This document shows positions 50,757-59,443 of a DNA stretch of 64,000 bases, piece after piece (positions within the stretch are counted from its first letter, which is position 1; every line of letters begins with the position of its first letter). A program made the translations under genes and the position numbers. This DNA comes from Streptomyces sp. NBC_00683 (GTDB lineage: Bacteria; Actinomycetota; Actinomycetes; Streptomycetales; Streptomycetaceae). The DNA is taken from assembly GCF_036226745.1 (NCBI RefSeq), contig NZ_CP109013.1, positions 6,014,001 to 6,078,000 of the forward strand, read 5' to 3'. A model generated the notes under the pieces. That model saw only the letters and a list, made by a program, of their open reading frames with translations. It ran no database searches and was not told the DNA's origin.

Positions 50757-51797
50757 ATGTCCCTTCGACGCCGCGGTACCGCCGCAGTCGGCCTGGCGGT
50801 GGCTGCCGCCCTCTCCCTCTCGGCATGCGGAGGAGACGATGCATCGGGCGGTCCGGCCGCCGCCGACGCGGGTGGCGACAAGAAGGCCGCCGTCGCCACG
50901 GGCGGCAAGGACTTCGGCGACGCGGCGAAGAAGACGGCGGAGTACGGCACGGACGCGAAGGCCGGCCAGTTCCCCCGTACGCTCACCCACGCCATGGGCC
51001 GGACCGAGATCAAGGCCGCACCCAAGCGTGTCGTCGTCCTGGACGTCGGCGAGTTCGACAACGTCGTCTCGCTCGGAGTGAAGCCCGTCGGTTACGCCCC
51101 CTCCGAGGGCGACGCGGCCATTCCGTCGTACCTGAAGAAGGACGCGGGCAACCCGAAGAACGTCGGCACCATCAACAGCCTCAACCTCGAGGCGATCGCG
51201 GGCCTGAAGCCGGACCTGATCCTCGGCAGCCAGTTGCGCGCGGCCGACAAGTACGACGAACTCTCCAAGATCGCGCCGACGGTGTTCTCCATCCGCCCGG
51301 GATTCACCTGGAAGGAGAACTACCTCCTCAACGCGGCCGCGCTCGACAGGACCGCGAAGGCGAAGTCCGAGCTCGCCGCCTACGAGACGAACGCGAAGAA
51401 GCTCGGCGAGGACATCGGCCCCGACAAGCCGACCATCTCGATGGTCCGCTACCTGCCGGACAAGATCCGCCTCTACGCCAAGGCCTCCTTCATCGGCACG
51501 ATCCTTCAGGACGCCGGACTGCCGCGGCCCGAGAACCAGCAGATCGACGACCTCGCCGCGGAGATCAGCCCGGAGAACATCGACCAGGCCGACGCCGACT
51601 GGATCTTCACCGGCGTCTACGGCGACGCGAAGGCCACCGAGCGCGACACCGCCCGGTCCAACCCGCTGTGGAAGAACCTCGGGGCGGTCAAGGCAGGCCG
51701 TGCCAAGGACGTCTCGGACGAGACCTGGTACCTCGGCCTCGGCGTCACCTCCGCGAACCTGGTCCTCGGCGACCTCCGCGCCGACCTCGTGAAGTAA
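50757..51797 (+). CDS. iron-siderophore ABC transporter substrate-binding lipoprotein
   Basis: 346 residues. Lipobox LSAC near residue 24; mature protein of the FhuD/FepB class III type: HAMGRTEIKAAPKRVVVLD, NLEAIAGLKPDLILGSQLRA and WIFTGVYGDAKATERD. GGAG lies 6 bases before ATG 50757; GTG 50754 is one codon earlier. An iron box is just upstream. No permease or ATPase genes are adjacent, so it must work with transporter parts encoded elsewhere. Binds a ferric siderophore. Confidence 0.9.
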   Translation: MSLRRRGTAAVGLAVAAALSLSACGGDDASGGPAAADAGGDKKAAVATGGKDFGDAAKKTAEYGTDAKAGQFPRTLTHAMGRTEIKAAPKRVVVLDVGEFDNVVSLGVKPVGYAPSEGDAAIPSYLKKDAGNPKNVGTINSLNLEAIAGLKPDLILGSQLRAADKYDELSKIAPTVFSIRPGFTWKENYLLNAAALDRTAKAKSELAAYETNAKKLGEDIGPDKPTISMVRYLPDKIRLYAKASFIGTILQDAGLPRPENQQIDDLAAEISPENIDQADADWIFTGVYGDAKATERDTARSNPLWKNLGAVKAGRAKDVSDETWYLGLGVTSANLVLGDLRADLVK

Positions 51798-51851
51798 CGA
51801 TTGACAACCGGCTGCCGGTCCTCCCGCACGGGTGCCCGCAGCCATGGCCGA

Positions 51852-51890
51852 CGGGGCACGGAGGACAGGTAGCCTTTCCTCCGTGCCCCG
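51852..51890 (+). promoter_or_regulatory. inverted repeat enclosing a -10-like element and the Nif3 start
   Basis: Perfect 14-bp arms (51852-51865 and 51877-51890) with an 11-nt loop. The loop contains TAGCCT (51870-51875), a good Streptomyces -10, and the right arm contains the GTG start (51883). It could terminate the siderophore-protein transcript while also carrying a leaderless promoter. Confidence 0.6.
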
Positions 51891-52719
51891 TCTGTCTGAA
51901 GTCATCGCCGAGCTGGACGCCCTCTGGCCCCCCGAGCGTGCCGAGGGATGGGATGCGGTCGGCACGGTGTGCGGCGATCCCGGGGCGGAGATCGACCGCG
52001 TGCTGTTCGCCGTCGACCCCGTGCAGCAGATCGCCGACGAGGCCCGCAGCCTCGGCGCCCAGCTGATCGTCACCCACCACCCGCTCTATCTGCGCGGTAC
52101 GACGACGGTCGCCGCCTCCACCTTCAAGGGCCGGGTCGTGCACGGCCTCATCAAGCACGACATCGCGCTGCACGTCGCGCACACCAATGCCGACAGCGCC
52201 GACCCGGGCGTCTCCGACGCCCTCGCGGGCGCCCTCGACCTGCGCGTCACCGGCCCCCTCGTCCCGGACCCCACCGACCCCGAGGGCCGCCGCGGCCTCG
52301 GCAGGATCTGCGAGCTCGACCACCCCGAGACCCTCCGCGACCTGGCCGCACGCGCCGCCGCACGCCTGCCCGCCACCGCGCAGGGCATCCGGCTGGCGGG
52401 CGACCCCGACGCCGTCGTGCACCGGGTCGCGGTGAGCGGCGGCTCCGGCGACAGCCTCTTCGACGCGGTACGCGCCTGTGGTGTCGACGCCTTCCTCACC
52501 GCGGACCTGCGTCACCACCCGGCCTCCGAGGCCGTCCAGCACTCGACGCTCGGCCTGGTCGATGCCGCACACTGGGCCACCGAGTGGCCCTGGTGCGAGC
52601 AGGCAGCCGCGCAGCTCGACGCAATTTCCGACCGCCACGGATGGGGCCTGCGGGTCCACGTCTCGAAGCAGGTCACCGACCCCTGGACCACCCACCACTC
52701 TTCTGGAGCCCCCAACTGA
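51883..52719 (+). CDS. Nif3-like dinuclear metal centre hexameric protein
   Basis: 278 residues. The metal-binding set is present: VTHHPLYLRG (His pair), HVAHTNAD (His), TADLRHHPASE (Asp, His) and WATEWPWC (Glu). Belongs to the Nif3/YbgI family, hexameric toroids of unsettled function (GTP cyclohydrolase-like). GTG 51883 is where family similarity begins. There is no ribosome site before it, and a -10-like TAGCCT ends 7 bases upstream, so it may be leaderless. Its stop overlaps the start of the zinc-ribbon gene. Conserved actinobacterial order with the next two genes. Confidence 0.9.
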   Translation: MPRLSEVIAELDALWPPERAEGWDAVGTVCGDPGAEIDRVLFAVDPVQQIADEARSLGAQLIVTHHPLYLRGTTTVAASTFKGRVVHGLIKHDIALHVAHTNADSADPGVSDALAGALDLRVTGPLVPDPTDPEGRRGLGRICELDHPETLRDLAARAAARLPATAQGIRLAGDPDAVVHRVAVSGGSGDSLFDAVRACGVDAFLTADLRHHPASEAVQHSTLGLVDAAHWATEWPWCEQAAAQLDAISDRHGWGLRVHVSKQVTDPWTTHHSSGAPN

Positions 52720-53459
52720 ACGCCGCGCCCGCCGACCAGATCCGACTCCTCGAAGTCCAGGCCCTCGACGTACGTCTGTCGCAGCTCTCCCACAAGGGCA
52801 CGTCCCTGCCCGAGCACGCCGAGATCGACTCGCTCAACAGCGACCTCGCCCAGCTGCGCGACCTGCTGGTCGCCTCGCAGACCGAGGAGAGCGACACCAC
52901 CCGCGAGCAGACCAAGGCGGAGCAGGACGTCGACCAGGTGCGCCAGCGCGCCGTCCGCGACCAGCAGCGGCTCGACTCCGGTGCGGTCTCCTCGCCGAAG
53001 GACCTGGAGAGCCTGCAGCGCGAGCTCACCTCGCTCGCCAAGCGCCAGGGTGACCTGGAGGACGTCGTCCTCGAGATCATGGAGCGCCGCGAGTCCGCCC
53101 AGGAGCGCGTCACCGAGCTGACCGAACGCGTCGGTGCCGTCCAGGCCAAGCTCGACGACGCGACCGCCCGCCGTGACGCCGCGACGAACGAGCTCGACGC
53201 CGAGTCCGCCACCGTCACCAAGGACCGCGAGGTCGTCGCGGGCGCGATCCCCGCCGACCTGCTGAAGCTGTACGACAAGCTGCGCGCCCAGCAGGGCGGT
53301 GTCGGCGCGGCCCGGCTCTACCAGCGCCGCTGCGAGGGCTGCCGTCTCGAGCTCAACATCACCGAGGTCAACGATGTGAAGGCGGCGTCCCCGGACACCG
53401 TGCTGCGCTGCGAGAACTGCCACCGCATCCTGGTCCGCACCTCGGAGTCGGGCCTGTAA
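52716..53459 (+). CDS. C4-type zinc-ribbon coiled-coil protein
   Basis: 247 residues. A long coiled coil (about residues 35-180, heptad-rich in Glu, Arg, Leu, Gln) is followed by a terminal zinc ribbon with CEGC and CENC pairs (RRCEGCRLELN, LRCENCHRILV). Homologues act as nucleic-acid-associated zinc ribbons of unclear role. Start is CTG 52716, overlapping the TGA of the Nif3 gene, with GGAG 8 bases upstream; no ATG, GTG or TTG is available between this and the conserved N terminus. Its stop overlaps the next start (TAATG). Confidence 0.88.
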   Translation: MNAAPADQIRLLEVQALDVRLSQLSHKGTSLPEHAEIDSLNSDLAQLRDLLVASQTEESDTTREQTKAEQDVDQVRQRAVRDQQRLDSGAVSSPKDLESLQRELTSLAKRQGDLEDVVLEIMERRESAQERVTELTERVGAVQAKLDDATARRDAATNELDAESATVTKDREVVAGAIPADLLKLYDKLRAQQGGVGAARLYQRRCEGCRLELNITEVNDVKAASPDTVLRCENCHRILVRTSESGL

Positions 53460-54703
53460 TGGCCGCTCCCCACCAGCTGGTCGTCGAGGCCGACGGAGGC
53501 TCCCGGGGCAACCCGGGGCCCGCCGGTTACGGCGCGGCCGTCATCGACCCGGTCACCGGCGAGACGCTCGCCGAGGCCGCCGAGTACATCGGCGTCGCGA
53601 CGAACAACGTCGCCGAGTACAAGGGCTTGATCGCCGGTCTGAAGGCGGCGAAGGCCCTGTTCCCTGACGCGCCCGTGCAGGTGCGCGTCCGGATGGACTC
53701 CAAGCTGGTGGTCGAACAGATGTCGGGGCGCTGGAAGATCAAGCACCCCGACATGAAGCCCCTCGCGGCGGAGGCCGCGCGCATCCTGCCCGCCGCCTCC
53801 GTCACGTACGAGTGGATCCCGCGCGCCGAGAACAAGCACGCCGACCGGCTCGCCAACGAGGCGATGGACGCCGGCAAGCGGGGCAGGCAGTGGGAGCCGT
53901 CGTCCTCGACGGCCGCCCTGGACGCCCCGCGGCGCACGCCCGCAGCCCCGGATCAGGCCCCGGCCGGTCCGCCCGGGGACGCCGTCGCTGGCGCGGCGAA
54001 GGTACGCGCCGCGATGGCCGCGGCCCGCCCGGCCGCGGCGGTCACCCCGCAGGTGGGCTGGGGGAGTTCACCCGACCTGGGTGCGCCCGCCACCTTCATC
54101 CTGCTCCGGCACGGAGAGACGGCCCTCACCCCCGAGAAGCGGTTCTCCGGCAGCGGCGGCAGCGACCCCGAGCTCTCGGCCACCGGCCGCCACCAGGCCG
54201 CCTGTGCCGCGGAGGCGTTCGAGGCCCGCGGCACGGTCCAGGAGATCGTCAGTTCGCCGCTGCGCCGGTGCCGCGAGACGGCCGCCGCCGTCGCCGACCG
54301 GCTCGGCCTGGAGGTCCGCATCGAGGAGGGCCTGCGCGAGACGGACTTCGGTGCGTGGGAGGGCCTGACCTTCGCCGAGGTACGGGAGCGCTACGGCCCC
54401 GACCTGACCACCTGGCTCGCTTCCGCAGACGCGGCACCGACCGGCGGCGGCGAGAGCTTCGCCGAGGTGGCCGACCGGGTCTCCGCGGCCCGGGACCGCC
54501 TGATCTCCCGCTATGCGGGCCGCACGGCGCTCGTGGTCACCCACGTCACCCCGATCAAGACCATGGTCAGACTGGCACTGGGAGCCCCGCCGGACTCCAT
54601 GTTCCGCATGGAGCTCCTTCCCGCCTCCGTCTCGACGGTCGCCTACTACGCGGACGGCAACGCCTCGTTGAGGCTCCTGAACGACACCTCGCACCTGCGG
54701 TAG
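53459..54703 (+). CDS. bifunctional RNase H / acid phosphatase
   Basis: 414 residues. N-terminal RNase HI-like domain (1-140): VEADGGSRGNPGPAG, NNVAEYKGLIAGL, RMDSKLVVEQMSG and HADRLANEAMD hold the four acidic residues. A roughly 70-residue Ala/Pro linker follows. The C-terminal histidine phosphatase domain (from about 210) has LLRHGETALTPEKR, ETDFGAWEGLTF and VVTHVTPIK. The family (Rv2228c type) hydrolyses RNA in RNA-DNA hybrids and, in mycobacteria, dephosphorylates alpha-ribazole phosphate. ATG 53459 overlaps the preceding TAA by one base. Confidence 0.95.
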   Translation: MAAPHQLVVEADGGSRGNPGPAGYGAAVIDPVTGETLAEAAEYIGVATNNVAEYKGLIAGLKAAKALFPDAPVQVRVRMDSKLVVEQMSGRWKIKHPDMKPLAAEAARILPAASVTYEWIPRAENKHADRLANEAMDAGKRGRQWEPSSSTAALDAPRRTPAAPDQAPAGPPGDAVAGAAKVRAAMAAARPAAAVTPQVGWGSSPDLGAPATFILLRHGETALTPEKRFSGSGGSDPELSATGRHQAACAAEAFEARGTVQEIVSSPLRRCRETAAAVADRLGLEVRIEEGLRETDFGAWEGLTFAEVRERYGPDLTTWLASADAAPTGGGESFAEVADRVSAARDRLISRYAGRTALVVTHVTPIKTMVRLALGAPPDSMFRMELLPASVSTVAYYADGNASLRLLNDTSHLR

Positions 54704-54712
54704 CGGGATGCT

Positions 54713-55498
54713 GTGACCTGGTCCACGGGACTGCTCGGCTTCGTGGCGGGCCTGCTGATATCGGTGGCGACGGCGCCCGTGGGCGTGTCCGGCGCCGTGT
54801 TCCTGCTTCCGGTCCAGGTCAGCGTGCTCGGCGTGCCGAGCCCCGCCGTGACCCCCACCAACCTGCTGTACAACGTGGTGTCCTGCCCCGGGGCGCTGCT
54901 GCGCTACCGCAACACCGGCCGACTGCGCGGACCGCTGACCCGGCTGCTCGTCGTGGGCGCGGTGCCGGGCGTCGTGGTCGGCGCGGTGATCCGGGTCTTC
55001 GCCGTGCCGGGACCGGTCGTCTTCCGTCTGTTCATCGCCGTCCTGCTGCTCCCCCTGGGGGCCTGGCTGTGCGCCCGGACCCTGCGCCCCTCGCGCCGCG
55101 CCGCCGCCTCCGCGCAGCCCTCACCGCGTGCCACCACCGCTCTCGCCGTAGCGGTCGGTGTCGCGGGCGGTATCTACGGGATCGGCGGCGGTTCCCTGCT
55201 CGGTCCGATCCTCGTCGGGCGCGGGGTCCCGGTCGCGAAGGTCGCACCCGCGGCCCTCGCCTGCACGTTCGTGACCTCCCTCGCGGGAGCGGGCACCTAC
55301 GCACTGCTGTCGCTGACCGCCACGGGCGACATCGCACCGGACTGGCCGCTCGGCCTGGTCTGCGGTTTCGGCGGACTCTGCGGCGGCTACCTCGGGGCCC
55401 GCCTCCAGCCCCGCCTTCCCGAGACGGCGCTGCGGCTCCTGCTGGGCTCCCTGGCCCTGGGGATCGGCACGCTGTACGCCGTCCAGGTCCTGCGCTGA
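54713..55498 (+). CDS. TauE/SafE family sulfite/anion exporter
   Basis: 261 residues, about eight hydrophobic helices. LLGFVAGLLISVATAPVGVSGA, NLLYNVVSCPGALLRY and GVAGGIYGIGGGSLLGPILVG match the TauE/SafE duplicated motif. Predicted export of sulfite or a small organic anion. GTG 54713 starts 10 bases after the RNase H/phosphatase stop, so it is probably part of the same operon. Confidence 0.87.
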   Translation: MTWSTGLLGFVAGLLISVATAPVGVSGAVFLLPVQVSVLGVPSPAVTPTNLLYNVVSCPGALLRYRNTGRLRGPLTRLLVVGAVPGVVVGAVIRVFAVPGPVVFRLFIAVLLLPLGAWLCARTLRPSRRAAASAQPSPRATTALAVAVGVAGGIYGIGGGSLLGPILVGRGVPVAKVAPAALACTFVTSLAGAGTYALLSLTATGDIAPDWPLGLVCGFGGLCGGYLGARLQPRLPETALRLLLGSLALGIGTLYAVQVLR

Positions 55499-55526
55499 CC
55501 GCGGCTCAGCCGGCCGGTCCTCCCGC

Positions 55527-56168
55527 TCAGTCGCGCAGCGCGGACGCCTCGCGTGCCAGCCGTTCCACCCGCGCCCAGTCCTTCGCGGCCACGGCGTCGC
55601 CGGGCACCATCCAACTGCCGCCGATGCAGCCGACGTTCGGCAGGGCCAGGTACGACGTTGCCGACGCGAGCGAGATCCCGCCCGTGGGGCAGAACCTGGC
55701 CTGCGGCAGGGGCGCGGACAGGGCCTTGAGGTAGGCCGTACCACCGGCCGCCTCGGCCGGGAAGAACTTCATCTCCGTGACGCCGCGTTCCAGCAGCGCG
55801 ACCACCTCGGACGTCGTGGAGACCCCCGGCAGGAACGGCACCCCCGACGCCTTCATCGCGTCCAGGAGCGTGTCCGTCCAGCCCGGACTGACCAGGAAGC
55901 GCGCCCCGGCGGCGACCGTCTCGGTCACATGCGACACGGATATCACCGTGCCCGCACCCACCACGGCGTCCGGGACCTCCGCGGCGATCGCCCGGATCGC
56001 GTCGAGTGCGGCGGGCGTCCGCAGCGTCACCTCGATCGCCGGGAGTCCGCCCGCGACGAGTGCGCGGGCCAGCGGCACCGCGTCGGCCGCGTCCTGGAGG
56101 ACGACGACGGGGACGACGGGGGCGAGGTCCAGCACGGAAGGGGACGCGGAAGGCGCGGATGAGGTCAT
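55527..56168 (-). CDS. eda: KHG/KDPG aldolase (2-dehydro-3-deoxyphosphogluconate aldolase)
   Basis: 213 residues. Class I aldolase barrel: GGLPAIEVTLRTPAAL with the conserved Glu, GAGTVISVSHV, FLVSPGWTD, and the Schiff-base Lys in EMKFFPAEAAGG, followed by PTGGISLASATSYLAL. Splits KDPG to pyruvate and glyceraldehyde-3-phosphate. ATG 56168. No Entner-Doudoroff dehydratase is adjacent. Confidence 0.92.
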   Translation of the reverse strand: MTSSAPSASPSVLDLAPVVPVVVLQDAADAVPLARALVAGGLPAIEVTLRTPAALDAIRAIAAEVPDAVVGAGTVISVSHVTETVAAGARFLVSPGWTDTLLDAMKASGVPFLPGVSTTSEVVALLERGVTEMKFFPAEAAGGTAYLKALSAPLPQARFCPTGGISLASATSYLALPNVGCIGGSWMVPGDAVAAKDWARVERLAREASALRD

Positions 56169-56227
56169 GACCTCATCCTGCCGCGCTCACCGCACTCCAC
56201 GCAACGACCGTTGCGCATGCTGCAACG

Positions 56228-57028
56228 TCAGTGGATCTCGGTGACCACCACATCGAGCGCCCACGCCCGGCCGGCCCGCTCCGGAGCCTGCGCCTCGACC
56301 ACGTGACCGAGGTCCCGCAGCACCTCGACCAGCTCCGCCGGGCCCTTCGGCCGCGCCCCCGCGAGCAGCAGGTCGCGGACCATCCGGCCCTTGGTCGCCT
56401 TGTTGAAGTGGCTGACCACCGACCGCTTCTCCACCCCGTTCACCATCTGCGACTGAAGTACCCGCACGCTCGCCGTACGCTCCGCGACCTCGCCCGCCGG
56501 CTTCCACGCCCCGGTGTACGCCGACGACCGCAGATCCAGCACGAGCCCGCTCCCGGCCGCCTCCGGCATGACCGAGGCCATGGGCGCGCGCCAGTACGCG
56601 TTGAGCGCGCCCAGACCCGGCAGCTTCACGCCCATCGAGCAGCGGTACGAAGGAATCCGGTCGCCGATGTGCACCGCGCCCCACAGCCCGGAGAAGACCA
56701 GGAGGGACTTCCCCGCCCGCCGCCGGGCCGCCGGGTCCAGTGAGGCCAGGTCCAGGGCGTCGTACAGCACCCCCGTGTAGATCTCCCCGGCCGGCCGGGT
56801 ACCTGCCGTGCGCAGCTCCGCGTTCTTCGCGATCTCGCCCCGCAGCCCTTCGCTCAGGCCGAGCACCTCACGTGCCTTCTCCTCGTCGGCCATGCACAGC
56901 TCGACCAGCTCGTCGAGAATCGCGGCCCGCGCCCCGGCGAGGCCCGGAAGCGACAGGGCCTCCGGCTTCAGGGGTGCTCCGCGCCCCGAGGCGGCCTTTC
57001 CCTCGGAGGGCGGCAACAGCACGAGCAC
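56228..57028 (-). CDS. yaaA: peroxide stress protein YaaA (DUF328)
   Basis: 266 residues. N terminus LVLLPPSEGKAASGRGAPL, conserved YTGVLYDALDLASLDP, LLVFSGLWGAVHIGDRIPSY and SHFNKATKGRMVRDLLLAGA. YaaA lowers free iron under H2O2 stress in E. coli. GTG 57028 follows AAGGAGA; the 48-codon upstream extension is not used. Divergent from the RNB nuclease. Confidence 0.92.
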   Translation of the reverse strand: MLVLLPPSEGKAASGRGAPLKPEALSLPGLAGARAAILDELVELCMADEEKAREVLGLSEGLRGEIAKNAELRTAGTRPAGEIYTGVLYDALDLASLDPAARRRAGKSLLVFSGLWGAVHIGDRIPSYRCSMGVKLPGLGALNAYWRAPMASVMPEAAGSGLVLDLRSSAYTGAWKPAGEVAERTASVRVLQSQMVNGVEKRSVVSHFNKATKGRMVRDLLLAGARPKGPAELVEVLRDLGHVVEAQAPERAGRAWALDVVVTEIH

Positions 57029-57195
57029 GGGTGTCTCCTTCGTACGTGACAGAGGGTGTGACAGAGGCGTGGCAGAGGCCCGTAGCGGCGCCCGAACCCC
57101 CCGGTAAGGGTACGGGCCCGGCGCACGAGGCCCCCGGGGCGCCCGCGGGGCCGACCGGGATGCCGACCGCACCGCCCCGGCCTACGCTCGGTGGC

Positions 57196-58635
57196 ATGCC
57201 TCGCCGCCAGCTCCATATGACCGGCGCAGCCGACACCCCGCTGCGGGCGGCCCTGCGCGGTCTGCGTGCCGAGCTCGATCTGCCGGCCGACTTCCCTCCC
57301 GCCGTACTCGCCGAGGCGGCCGAGGCCGCGAAGTCCCCGGACCTGTCGGGCCACCGGGACGCCACGGACCTGCCCTTCTTCACGATCGATCCGCCCACCT
57401 CCACGGACCTGGACCAGGCGATGCACCTGGAACGGCGCGGGGACGGCTACCGGGTGCACTACGCCATCGCCGACGTCGCCGCGTTCGTCAGGCCGGGCTC
57501 GGCGCTGGACGCCGAGGCCCACCACCGGGTGACCACCCTCTACTTCCCCGACGGCAAAGTGCCCCTGCACCCCACCCTGCTCTCCGAGGGGGCCGCGAGC
57601 CTCCTCCCCGGGGAGACCCGCCCGGCCGCGCTCTGGCAGATCGACCTCGACTCCGAGGGACGCCAGATCGCCTGCGAGGTGCGCCGCGCCCTCGTACGCA
57701 GCCGGGCCAAGCTCGACTACGCCGGGGTTCAGCGGCAGATCGACGCAGGCACCGCGGAGGAGCCGCTCGCCCTGCTCAAGGACATCGGCCTGCTGCGCGA
57801 GGAGCAGGAAGTCGCCCGGGGCGGCATCTCGCTCAACGTGCCCGAACAGGAGATCGTCGAGCGGGACGGCACCCTGGACCTCGACTACCGGGCACCCCTG
57901 CCCGCCGACGCCTGGAACGCCCAGATCTCCCTGCTCACGGGTATGGCGGCCGCCCGGATCATGACGGAGTCGGGCACCGGCATCCTCCGCACACTGCCGG
58001 TCGCCCCCGACGGTGCCGTCGCCCGCCTCAGGCTCTGTGCCCAGGCCCTGCACATCGACTGGCCGCACCACGTCCCGTACGCCGAGGTCGTCCGCTCGCT
58101 CGACCCTCACCGGGGCAACCACGCCGCGTTCCTGCAGGAGTGCACCACACTCCTGCGCGGGGCCGGCTACACCGTCTTCGAGCACGGCGACCTCCCCACG
58201 CCCGCCGTGCACGCCGCCGTCGCCGAGCTCTACACGCACTGCACCGCGCCGCTGCGCCGCCTCGTCGACCGGTACGCCGCCGAACTGTGTCTCGCGGCGT
58301 TCGCCGGCGGTGAGCCGCCCGAGTGGGTGCTCCGGGCGCTGCCCGCACTGCCGAAGGAGATGGCGGAGGGAACCCGCCGGGCCAACACCGTGGAGCGCGA
58401 GTGCGTCGACCTCGTCGAGGCCGCGCTGCTCAAGGACCAGGTGGGCGCCGTCTTCGACGGGTACGTGATCGACGTCAAGGACGACGAACCGGCCGTCGGC
58501 ACCGTCCACATCGAGGACCCGGCGATCGTCGCCCGGATCGAGGGCGGCACCGCTCTCCCGCTCGGTGAACGGCTGCGGGTCCGGCTCACGCAGGCGGACC
58601 CTGGCTCGTCGAAGGTGCTGTTCGCGCCCGCGTGA
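57196..58635 (+). CDS. RNB-domain ribonuclease (RNase II-like)
   Basis: 479 residues, shorter than RNase II/R (over 640) and lacking obvious N-terminal cold-shock modules. The RNB active site reads TIDPPTSTDLDQA, keeping the Asp residues equivalent to D201, D207 and D209 of E. coli RNase II but with Gln at the D210 position. Other RNB blocks: HYAIADVAAFVRPGSALDAEA, TLYFPDGKVPLHPTLLSEGA and THCTAPLRRLVDR. 3'-5' exoribonuclease. ATG 57196; a TACGCT -10-like box ends 10 bases before it. The 3' end overlaps the convergent membrane protein gene by 50 bp. Confidence 0.92.
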   Translation: MPRRQLHMTGAADTPLRAALRGLRAELDLPADFPPAVLAEAAEAAKSPDLSGHRDATDLPFFTIDPPTSTDLDQAMHLERRGDGYRVHYAIADVAAFVRPGSALDAEAHHRVTTLYFPDGKVPLHPTLLSEGAASLLPGETRPAALWQIDLDSEGRQIACEVRRALVRSRAKLDYAGVQRQIDAGTAEEPLALLKDIGLLREEQEVARGGISLNVPEQEIVERDGTLDLDYRAPLPADAWNAQISLLTGMAAARIMTESGTGILRTLPVAPDGAVARLRLCAQALHIDWPHHVPYAEVVRSLDPHRGNHAAFLQECTTLLRGAGYTVFEHGDLPTPAVHAAVAELYTHCTAPLRRLVDRYAAELCLAAFAGGEPPEWVLRALPALPKEMAEGTRRANTVERECVDLVEAALLKDQVGAVFDGYVIDVKDDEPAVGTVHIEDPAIVARIEGGTALPLGERLRVRLTQADPGSSKVLFAPA

Positions 58636-59443
58636 GGGCGGCGACCGCGGCGCGCGGGTCATCGGCGTGGAAGCGGACGGTGTGCGCGACACCGGTCCTC
58701 CCCAGTGGCCGTACGAACCTGACCGGACCGGTGAGCTCCACGGTCACCGTGGTCTGACTGCCCACGGAGAGATCGAGCACCCCGTCCGGGTGCAGCGTGA
58801 CCAGCCTGCCTTCGAGGTAACGCCGGTCGACGCGCGCGGCGGTGACCGAGGACGCGGGGATCCGCAGATCGAAGAGCCCGCCGTAGCGCAGACGCAGGGA
58901 GCCGTCCTCGCCCACGACGTGCGGCCGGGTCACACAGGCGGCGTGCATGGCCAGGACCAGAACCACCCCGTACACGTCCAGTACGAGCAGGACGCGGTGC
59001 ACCACGGGCCAGGGAATCACCAGGGCCAGCATCACCGTCTCGACGACGGAGACGAAGAGCAGCCCGTACATCATCGCGGTCTGCGGCCCGGTGTACGGGA
59101 CGGCCAGCGCCTCGGCCGGCACCTCGTGACGCCGCCGCAGCAGCCACAGCCACAGACTGTGCAGAGCCCGCACCTCGTGCGCGACCAGGCGGCGGACCGG
59201 GACAGGGACGAGGACCCGCAGTGCCGACCCCAGCGCCTCCCGACGGCCCGAACCCGCCCGCCTCCGCCCGGCGTACAGCGGCCACAGGACGCAGGCCTCC
59301 AGAGCCACCGCGGCGAGCACCAGCACCTCGGTCGCCAGCAGCGCGGCAGCGGGTATGCGTACGCCCGCCACCAGGCAGACCATGACGGCCAGTTCGGCGG
59401 GCAGGACCACCCGGACCACGGCGCGAGCCGTCCGTAGGCTCAT
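58586..59443 (-). CDS. polytopic membrane protein of unknown function, MerR-linked
   Basis: 285 residues. Four hydrophobic segments in the first 160 residues (LPAELAVMVCLVAGVRIPAA, VLVLAAVALEACVLWPLY, MMYGLLFVSVVETVMLALVI, LLVLDVYGVVLVLAMHAACV), then a roughly 110-residue beta-rich soluble domain (RLRYGGLFDLRIPASSVTAA, LVTLHPDGVLDLSV), reminiscent of PH-like modules. ATG 59443 overlaps the MerR stop (ATGA), so it is probably the target of that regulator. Its 3' end overlaps the RNB gene on the other strand by 50 bp. Confidence 0.75.
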   Translation of the reverse strand: MSLRTARAVVRVVLPAELAVMVCLVAGVRIPAAALLATEVLVLAAVALEACVLWPLYAGRRRAGSGRREALGSALRVLVPVPVRRLVAHEVRALHSLWLWLLRRRHEVPAEALAVPYTGPQTAMMYGLLFVSVVETVMLALVIPWPVVHRVLLVLDVYGVVLVLAMHAACVTRPHVVGEDGSLRLRYGGLFDLRIPASSVTAARVDRRYLEGRLVTLHPDGVLDLSVGSQTTVTVELTGPVRFVRPLGRTGVAHTVRFHADDPRAAVAALTRARTAPSTSQGPPA

